Below are positions 58,424 through 64,000 of a DNA stretch of 64,000 bases, in pieces; position 1 is the stretch's first letter, and every line of letters begins with the position of its first letter. This DNA comes from Tissierellia bacterium. Lineage in GTDB: Bacteria; Bacillota; Clostridia; Tissierellales; Tepidimicrobiaceae. The position numbers and the translations under genes are program-made. Location of the stretch: positions 1 through 64,000 of the forward strand of contig JAAYHX010000006.1 in the NCBI GenBank assembly GCA_012735215.1. Direction: 5' to 3'. The notes beneath the pieces are model-generated. The model saw only the letters and a list, made by a program, of their open reading frames with translations, made no database searches and was not told the DNA's origin.

Positions 58424-59413
58424 ATGTACAAGATTAGCGAAGAACTAAAGGACAAGATAATGTTTGTTAACCGGGTACTGTTAGATAAATATGAAGAAGT
58501 CCTTTCTATGGATAGAGAGTCCTTAAGAAGTTATATCAACAGCCAGGTAGGTCCAATCCTTAAGATAGAAAAGTTCACAGAAGAGGAGCTGAAAAAATAC
58601 ACTAAGGTAGGAGGTATAATAGGAGTAGATGGCTCTAAGAACCGAATTGGTGGCGCCTATCCTCACTTCATAGAAGTATTTCAAGGTTTAGCTAAATCTA
58701 CCTTACATAAGGAAGAGCCCGTCTATAAGGTGGATTTCTATACTCCTCTATATACTGAACTGGAAGAACCAAACTTACTAGAAGAAGATACGGAAAGGGA
58801 CGAAAAGATTAGCAACAAGAAGCTTGCTTCCATAGAGGTGGATGCTGCCCTAGAGGGAATAAAGAAGTTCGATCCCTATGCAGTAATGATGGATGGTTCC
58901 CTAATTAGATATAAGATAGTATGTTCTGAAAAATGGCAAGAGCTAAAGGAAGAATGTGAAAGAAGAAACATAATCCTTGTAGGTGTTATTAAGGATATTA
59001 AAACTTCCATTATCAGAGATTCCCTAAAGGAAGATAATTATTTGAAAGAGGAATGCTTTTATGATAGGGAGCTATTATATGGATTATTGGACTATGGTGA
59101 GGTCATATTCACAAATATAGAAACCAAGAAGGAGAAAAGAGGCTTTGCCTCGCTATTTATGAGGAGTTCCCAATCTCCTGCTGTAATAGGCATGGACATA
59201 CTAAAAAGCCAACAAAGCTATTTGCTGGAAATGGCAAGGCTTGTATTTACATTAACACCCCAATCCAGCAGGGGAGTGCCCCTATGGATGGATATAATAG
59301 ACAGTGAAGTTAAAATCCCCGATCAGATGATAAAGGGCTTTTTAGAATCTTACCTAGATCGAAGGATCTTTGAGATGCTCTTTATATCAGAAAGGGATAA
59401 GAGAACCATGTAG
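58424..59413 (+). CDS. nurA: NurA-domain nuclease
   Basis: A 329-residue protein of the NurA family: GGIIGVDGSKNRIGGAYPHF holds the first metal-binding Asp, AVMMDGSLIRYKIV the second, and ILVGVIKDIKTS follows. NurA nucleases resect DNA ends together with the HerA helicase, whose gene follows 11 bases later. The ATG at 58424 has AGGAGTGA upstream. A strictly anaerobic core version of the pair is common in Clostridia. Confidence 0.85.
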   Translation: MYKISEELKDKIMFVNRVLLDKYEEVLSMDRESLRSYINSQVGPILKIEKFTEEELKKYTKVGGIIGVDGSKNRIGGAYPHFIEVFQGLAKSTLHKEEPVYKVDFYTPLYTELEEPNLLEEDTERDEKISNKKLASIEVDAALEGIKKFDPYAVMMDGSLIRYKIVCSEKWQELKEECERRNIILVGVIKDIKTSIIRDSLKEDNYLKEECFYDRELLYGLLDYGEVIFTNIETKKEKRGFASLFMRSSQSPAVIGMDILKSQQSYLLEMARLVFTLTPQSSRGVPLWMDIIDSEVKIPDQMIKGFLESYLDRRIFEMLFISERDKRTM

Positions 59414-59424
59414 GAGGGATTAGA

Positions 59425-61266
59425 GTGAAAGTAGTAGGCATAACCACCCAACAAGAGGTATATGTTGGCTCCAAGGATAGGAATTTTAGAATAAATGAGT
59501 TTTTGATAATAGTAGACCCCTATCAAGGGGACTTGATAGGGGAAGTGGTAGAAGCTAGGACCTATAATAAGTATATACCCCTAAACTTAAGTGGGGAGCT
59601 GGCAGACAGTTCTGTTCTCCAGTCCTTGAAAGCCATAGGATATAATGTGGAAGAGGATACTATATACTTGGCTAAAGTCAGACTCCTAAACGAAGCCCTT
59701 TACCCTGTGCAAGCTGGTTCGGATGTTAGGGTGCCAGATTTTCATGAGGTTAAAGATTTTATGATTAACTGTTCGGCAGACCAGGGATTGATATTGGGTG
59801 TCATAAAGAATACGGACCAGATGGCAGATAATATGGATCAGGAGTATAAAGATCTTCTATATACTTTTGAAGACGGAAAGCTAAAGGAACAGAAGGAAAT
59901 CCCTTATATATTCAACATAAAGTCCATGAATCAGTATCCACACATTGGGATATTCGGAGGTTCTGGCTCTGGCAAGTCCTTTGGCCTCAGAGTTATGCTG
60001 GAAGAGATGATGAATTTAAACATTCCCACTATTGTCTTGGACCCCCATTTTGAAATGGACTTTTCAGAAGTAGTAGATTATCTATCAGAGGACAAGAGGG
60101 TAGATTATACTGATAAGTTTAAGTGTCTCCAGGTGGGAGTGGATGTGGGAGTTAGATTTGAAGACCTATCCCATCAGGACTTGAAGAACCTACTAGATGC
60201 CTCTAGCCCTCTTACTGATGCTATGAGCAATGTGGTGGATATATTGTTTAAGAGGAAGGATTCCTATAACAGCTTCTATAATAGGGTAAAAATGCTAGCT
60301 GAAGCACAAGAGGAAGGCTCTATAGACAGAATAAATAGAAGGATTGAAGAGAGTACTACTGATCTTGAAAGACAAGGCTGGCTAAAGAGAAGGGAAATAT
60401 ACTTAAACTATGACAAAAGTTGCCCCTACAGCTCCGTAAGGGGAATACTGTGGAGGGTAAATAGGCTCTATAATGAAGGTATATTCAATAATGATATTAG
60501 AAAGATTGAGGAAGGTTTAAGTCAGGGTAAGCTAATGGTGATACAGGGTAGCACTAGGATACTTCAAGTATTTAGCACCTATCTATTAAACAATTTATAC
60601 CATAAGAGAAGGGAGTATAAGGATGCCCAGTTTAACAAAAACACTGTTGAATACTTTCCTCCCTTTGTAGTGGTTACAGACGAGGCCCATAACTTTGCTC
60701 CAAAGGGCTATGAGTGTCCTTCCAAGTCCATATTAAAGGAAATATCCCAGGAGGGAAGAAAGTATGGGGTATTCTTGATGCTGGCAACCCAAAGGCCAAC
60801 CCTTTTGGATGAGACCATAACAGCCCAGCTAAATACCAAGCTCATATTTAGAACTGTAAGGGGTTCAGATATTGCTACCATAAAGGAAGAGACGGATATA
60901 ACTGAAGAAGAAGCTAGAAGGCTTCCCTATTTAAAAACGGGGGATGTGTTTATCTCTGAGTCTGCTAGGGGTAGGACTATATTTGCTAGGATAAGAGCTG
61001 CTAACACCGCCAGCCCTCATACAGAAAATCCCTTTGATGAACTTAAGGGTAGGATAGAAGAAGAGGATAACAAGTTCTTCCTCATGATCAAGGATAAGCT
61101 GCCAATAAATGGAGATGATTTCATAAATGTGATAAAGGAAATAGAAGGGGAAACAGGAAGGACCTATACCATAGATTCCTTTGAAGAGCTTCTTAACAAT
61201 CTAGTGGAAAAGGGCTATATAATCAAGGAAAAGACTCCATTTTTTAATGTATACAAAGAGAAATAG
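59425..61266 (+). CDS. herA: HerA-type ATPase/helicase (DUF87)
   Basis: A 613-residue HerA-FtsK ATPase: N-terminal HAS-like barrel (VGITTQQEVYVGSKDRNF), Walker A FGGSGSGKSFG at about residue 178, Walker B VVTDEAHNFAPKG and the sensor ATQRPTLLDETITAQLNTK. It should form a hexamer that pumps DNA for NurA. GTG start behind TAGGAGGGA. It is cotranscribed with nurA. Confidence 0.9.
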   Translation: MKVVGITTQQEVYVGSKDRNFRINEFLIIVDPYQGDLIGEVVEARTYNKYIPLNLSGELADSSVLQSLKAIGYNVEEDTIYLAKVRLLNEALYPVQAGSDVRVPDFHEVKDFMINCSADQGLILGVIKNTDQMADNMDQEYKDLLYTFEDGKLKEQKEIPYIFNIKSMNQYPHIGIFGGSGSGKSFGLRVMLEEMMNLNIPTIVLDPHFEMDFSEVVDYLSEDKRVDYTDKFKCLQVGVDVGVRFEDLSHQDLKNLLDASSPLTDAMSNVVDILFKRKDSYNSFYNRVKMLAEAQEEGSIDRINRRIEESTTDLERQGWLKRREIYLNYDKSCPYSSVRGILWRVNRLYNEGIFNNDIRKIEEGLSQGKLMVIQGSTRILQVFSTYLLNNLYHKRREYKDAQFNKNTVEYFPPFVVVTDEAHNFAPKGYECPSKSILKEISQEGRKYGVFLMLATQRPTLLDETITAQLNTKLIFRTVRGSDIATIKEETDITEEEARRLPYLKTGDVFISESARGRTIFARIRAANTASPHTENPFDELKGRIEEEDNKFFLMIKDKLPINGDDFINVIKEIEGETGRTYTIDSFEELLNNLVEKGYIIKEKTPFFNVYKEK

Positions 61267-61283
61267 GATAAATATTATCTATG

Positions 61284-61316
61284 CTCCTTTCATATATTTT
61301 TATGAAAGGAGTTTTT
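61284..61316 (+). terminator. Terminator whose right arm contains the spmA ribosome site
   Basis: CTCCTTTCATA (61284-61294) pairs perfectly with TATGAAAGGAG (61301-61311), followed by TTTTT. It should end the nurA-herA transcript, but AAAGGAG in the right arm is also the ribosome site of spmA (ATG 61319). Confidence 0.75.
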
Positions 61317-61318
61317 AT

Positions 61319-61900
61319 ATGATAAATACCATATGGTTTTTTCTTATTATAGTAGGTATCCTATATGGCACCCTTTCAGGGAACTTAGGTCAGATTAACA
61401 ATATAATCCTAGAACAAGCAGAAGAAGGAGTAAGCTTTGGAATTGGACTTATGGGTATTATGGCTTTTTGGATGGGCACTATGAATATTGCTGAAAAATC
61501 TGGACTAATTAAAACCATATCTAAAGGATTGAGGCCAATAATAGGCTTCCTTTTTCCACAAATACCTAAGGAGCATCCAGCAGAGAGATGGATTGTTATG
61601 AATTTTATAGCCAACATGTTTGGTGTTGGAAATGGGGCTACCGCCTTTGGCCTAAAGGCCATGAAGGAATTGGATGCTCTAAACCCTGATAAGAAACGAG
61701 CAAGTAATGCAATGGCAATGTTTTTGATAATAAATATGTCTTCCTTACAGCTAGTTCCCCTATCAGTAATAAAGATAAGACATGATTATGGGGCCGAAAA
61801 TCCTACTTCTATAATAGGCATAACTTTACTGGCAACCTTCTTATCTACATTGGTGGCAGTAATAGTTGGTAAGATATTTGAAGGAGGGAGAAGATGTTAG
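61319..61900 (+). CDS. spmA: Spore maturation protein SpmA
   Basis: A 193-residue membrane protein with a nucleoside-recognition (Gate) domain: GIGLMGIMAFWMGTMNIAEK, PIIGFLFPQIPKEHPAERWI, NMFGVGNGATAFGLKAM. SpmA and SpmB together drive spore core dehydration. The ATG at 61319 is preferred because the ribosome site lies 7 bases upstream. It overlaps spmB by 7 bases. Confidence 0.92.
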   Translation: MINTIWFFLIIVGILYGTLSGNLGQINNIILEQAEEGVSFGIGLMGIMAFWMGTMNIAEKSGLIKTISKGLRPIIGFLFPQIPKEHPAERWIVMNFIANMFGVGNGATAFGLKAMKELDALNPDKKRASNAMAMFLIINMSSLQLVPLSVIKIRHDYGAENPTSIIGITLLATFLSTLVAVIVGKIFEGGRRC

Positions 61901-62415
61901 AGCTCTTATCCTTTAGCCTAGTTCCCTTTATGGTACTTATTATAGTCATTCATGGATATATAAAAGGTGTGGATATTTATGATGCCTTCCTAGAGGGGGC
62001 CTTAGAGGGATTGAAAACAGCAGTAAAGTTAATACCAAGTCTTATAGCCATATTTATAGCCATAGGTATATTCAGGGGCTCTCAAGCTCTAGATATGCTG
62101 ATTACCCTTTTAAATCCCCTAACGGATTTAACAAATATACCCAAGGAAGTTCTTCCATTAATACTAATAAGGCCTTTATCCGGTTCAGGAGCCTTGGCAG
62201 CTGTAAGGGATATTATTAGCCATTATGGACCTGATTCCCTGCCGGGAATACTAGCTGCTGTCATGATGGGGTCCTCAGAGACCATATTTTATACAACAAG
62301 CCTATACTATGGTTCTGTAGGTATAAAAGATTATCGATATACCCTCAAGGCTGCACTTATATCCTATGTAATTTCCGTATTCATTACAGTGACCATATGT
62401 GGACTGTTACTATAG
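61894..62415 (+). CDS. spmB: Spore maturation protein SpmB
   Basis: A 173-residue Gate-domain membrane protein: VPFMVLIIVIHGYIKGVDIYD, LIRPLSGSGALAAVRDII, MMGSSETIFYTTSLYYGSVG, with four to five hydrophobic segments. It partners SpmA. No terminator is close behind it, only the palindromic elements at 62456. Confidence 0.93.
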   Translation: MLELLSFSLVPFMVLIIVIHGYIKGVDIYDAFLEGALEGLKTAVKLIPSLIAIFIAIGIFRGSQALDMLITLLNPLTDLTNIPKEVLPLILIRPLSGSGALAAVRDIISHYGPDSLPGILAAVMMGSSETIFYTTSLYYGSVGIKDYRYTLKAALISYVISVFITVTICGLLL

Positions 62416-62455
62416 GATTAAAGTTTAATATTTGCTTAGTCCTTTGTAATAATAA

Positions 62456-62610
62456 ATAAAGCCCCGCCCTCCGCTTACGAAATTTGGAAAGCATCACCAC
62501 TTGGAAAATAGGTTTGCAAATTCGCTTACCTGAAGAGTTGCAAACCTTTTTGATTTTCCTTGGTGGGTTGCTTTCAACAAATTTCTGCAAAGTCGGGCTT
62601 GGGGCTTTAT
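62456..62610. repeat. Large imperfect palindrome 1 (155 bases)
   Basis: Nested arms pair in order: ATAAAGCCCC (62456-62465) with GGGGCTTTAT (62601-62610); GCCC with GGGC; GAAATTTG (62479-62486) with CAAATTTC (62578-62585); GGAAAAT (62503-62509) with ATTTTCC (62553-62559); GGTTTGCAA (62511-62519) with TTGCAAACC (62538-62546). The element is less AT-rich than its surroundings and not coding. It could be a folded RNA, a MITE-like element or a DNA cruciform. The 540-base gap 62416-62955 holds this, palindrome 2 and the yabE-side terminator. Confidence 0.75.
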
Positions 62611-62637
62611 ATATTATGCTGTCCAAACTGCAGCCAA

Positions 62638-62806
62638 AAGCATATAGCAAAGATTAGAGCCGACTCGAGAAGATTTGATTGAAGTATCCGGCGCAGCAAA
62701 ACCATAAGATTTGCGTCTTAAGCGTTAGCGGTTACGCAAATCGGTTTTGCAAGCCGTGATACTTCACAAATCTTTGAGCCGGAGGCTCGTTCTTTGCTAT
62801 ATGCTT
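62638..62806. repeat. Large imperfect palindrome 2 (169 bases)
   Basis: A very long hairpin: AAGCATATAGCAAAGA (62638-62653) pairs perfectly with TCTTTGCTATATGCTT (62791-62806); then AAGATTTG with CAAATCTT; GAAGTATC (62681-62688) with GATACTTC (62758-62765); CGGC with GCCG; GCAAAACC (62696-62703) with GGTTTTGC (62743-62750); GATTTGCGT (62708-62716) with ACGCAAATC (62734-62742). About 53 base pairs form in all. No coding frame. Its nature is unknown; it begins 28 bases after palindrome 1. Confidence 0.8.
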
Positions 62807-62894
62807 GCAAACTAGTATCATATGTATATTTTTCAAGTGTCAGTAATAGTGGGCTGAGCTTTATGTATTATACATGATAAATAAATATTAAAAG

Positions 62895-62940
62895 AAAAAA
62901 GAAAGCTCTACCTTAATAAATAATTAATAGTAGAGCTTTC
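62895..62940 (-). terminator. Terminator of the yabE-like gene
   Basis: GAAAGCTCTAC (62901-62911) pairs with GTAGAGCTTTC (62930-62940); on the minus strand it is followed by a T-run at 62895-62900. It lies just behind the stop of the minus-strand gene. Confidence 0.8.
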
Positions 62941-62955
62941 TAATTTAATATAATA

Positions 62956-63978
62956 CTAATCTAACACATATACTTTTACTTTCCTCACACCAAAGCGTCT
63001 TACTTCACTACTGGAATTGAAAAATAAATCAATTCTGTTTCCTTTAATTGCTCCACCTGTGTCCTCAGCTACGCAGAAACCATAATCTTGTCTACCATCT
63101 AGAGATTTTACATATAGCTTGGTGCCTAGAGGAATTACCCTTGGGTCTACAGCTACTACCCCTGGTCTTGCCCTTGTTCCTGATGCTGTAATTCCATAGT
63201 ATTTATCACCTGGTCTTTTTCCTGTACTTTCATAAGACAGATCATAAGCTGTAGCTGTCATTGTAAGTACTTTCTTGTATCTAAAGCTGGTTCCTCTGGA
63301 TGAGGTAGCTACATTTCTTGTTCCTCTTTCAGTAATTTGTGGAACTGGTTCTTTTACAACTTCTTCTTCCACAACTTCTTCTGATACAAGTTCTCCATTT
63401 TCATATCTTTTATTTATTTTTTTGACCTTTAGTCCATTTTGGCCTTTTTGAGTTACCTTTTCTTGACCAATATCCATATTACTATTTTGCTTTACCAGGC
63501 TTTCATAGGGGATTGATTCTTCAACTTCTTCAAGGACTTCTTCTACTTCAATAACCTGGATTTCATCTCCAGGGGATACTGTTTCAGACAGATCAGGTAT
63601 AGTATAGTCCTTTTCCCCTAATTCCACTTGATTTTCCTTTAGTATATCTTCTACTCTATCGAAAATTGATTTGATTTCATACTTGCCTCCACCTATGCTC
63701 AGCATATAGGCATTAGACGTTTTTATGATTATATTCATATTGTTTTCTATTTTGGCATCTAATGGAACATTTATATAATCATCTTCATTAAGAACTATTT
63801 TCTCATTATCTAAAAAATCTTTGACGGTGTTTGCATAGGTTACTACTTCCCTAATTTCACCATCAATATCTAGAGTAATGTCCTTAGCACTGAGCATATA
63901 AGCTCCTAGAGATAGACTTGAGCAAATAGTGAGGACACCTAAAACCTTCAAGGCCTTAGCCTTGTTAATACTATTCAT
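62956..63978 (-). CDS. yabE: DUF348-G5-3D domain protein (YabE-like), cell-wall associated
   Basis: A 340-residue exported protein: an N-terminal hydrophobic signal/anchor (about 10-29), two DUF348 repeats (about 33-130: ITLDIDGEIREVVTYANTVK), a G5 domain (EVEESIPYESLVKQNSNMDI to QITERGTRNVA), and a C-terminal 3D domain with its three aspartates (MTATAYDLS, VVAVDPRVIPLGTKLYV, AEDTGGAIKGNRIDLFF). The 3D fold is a lytic-transglycosylase-like barrel (as in MltA). Related to Bacillus YabE/YocH, autolysins linked to peptidoglycan turnover. The start at 63978 has AGGAGGTAAAG upstream. Confidence 0.9.
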   Translation of the reverse strand: MNSINKAKALKVLGVLTICSSLSLGAYMLSAKDITLDIDGEIREVVTYANTVKDFLDNEKIVLNEDDYINVPLDAKIENNMNIIIKTSNAYMLSIGGGKYEIKSIFDRVEDILKENQVELGEKDYTIPDLSETVSPGDEIQVIEVEEVLEEVEESIPYESLVKQNSNMDIGQEKVTQKGQNGLKVKKINKRYENGELVSEEVVEEEVVKEPVPQITERGTRNVATSSRGTSFRYKKVLTMTATAYDLSYESTGKRPGDKYYGITASGTRARPGVVAVDPRVIPLGTKLYVKSLDGRQDYGFCVAEDTGGAIKGNRIDLFFNSSSEVRRFGVRKVKVYVLD

Positions 63979-64000
63979 GACTTTACCTCCTATTTTTTGA

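Noticed and set aside
58424-61266. nurA-herA as a HerA-linked phage defence system
   Set aside because: No Sir2, DUF4297 or other defence partner is present, and the pair stands in a conserved housekeeping block beside abrB and spmAB.

Overview
The window is AT-rich DNA from a spore-forming, anaerobic low-GC Firmicute of the class Clostridia. The evidence is a Spo0E-like phosphatase, BofA, CsfB/Gin, CwlD, SpmA/SpmB and an AbrB regulator for sporulation, and HydE/HydG/HydF, a 2[4Fe-4S] ferredoxin and a PrdX-type protein for anaerobic amino-acid metabolism. The style resembles Tissierellales-type amino-acid fermenters, but the sequence alone does not fix the genus. No rRNA, tRNA, insertion sequence or CRISPR array was seen.

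Layout. 1-7900: a cut-off acetyltransferase, PrdX-like protein, small hypothetical proteins, a chemotaxis receptor, a flavodoxin-like protein, a lone PD-(D/E)XK nuclease and a DUF134 regulator; a diverged ~170-base module occurs twice (744-918, 5067-5229). 8000-15500: an EAL/GGDEF protein, a perR-ahpC unit with a Per-like operator, CsaA, DegV, threonine aldolase, acyl-ACP thioesterase and an AraC-type regulator. 15580-19300: a Fur-box-controlled siderophore ABC importer. 19400-25160: an alanine/Na+ symporter, a histidine-kinase relic, then the hydrogenase maturation operon (TM1266-type regulator, hydE, hydG, hydF). 25270-30950: YdjM-like protein, WrbA plus an FMN-binding lipoprotein, CwlD, a gamma-glutamyltransferase and a Spo0E-like protein.

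31177-39161 is the main accessory locus: ten tightly packed genes, bounded by terminators, encoding a type III CRISPR effector that fits subtype III-D (Cas6, an HD-less Cas10 with an intact GGDD, Csx10, four Cas7/Csm3-like RAMP proteins, a small helical protein), followed by an unrecognised 132-residue protein and Csx20. There is no array, no adaptation gene and no cyclic-oligoadenylate effector in the window, so crRNAs and any signal-activated effector must come from elsewhere in the genome. The pairing of an apparently active cyclase with a candidate ring nuclease, plus the unknown protein between them, is the most promising lead.

39290-46040: acetyltransferase, a sigma-54 activator beside an NhaC antiporter, a CDF metal exporter, RtcB, and a gene graveyard of decayed minus-strand coding DNA (45868-46520). 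46600-63978 is largely a conserved housekeeping block ordered like the Bacillus subtilis yaaL-bofA-csfB-yaaO-tmk-yaaQ-holB-yaaT-yabC-abrB-yabE region, with Mrp/DUF134, L25, an AmmeMemoRadiSam pair, a ferredoxin, NurA-HerA and SpmAB added. Two large imperfect palindromes (62456-62610 and 62638-62806) lie between spmB and the yabE-like gene and are unexplained.
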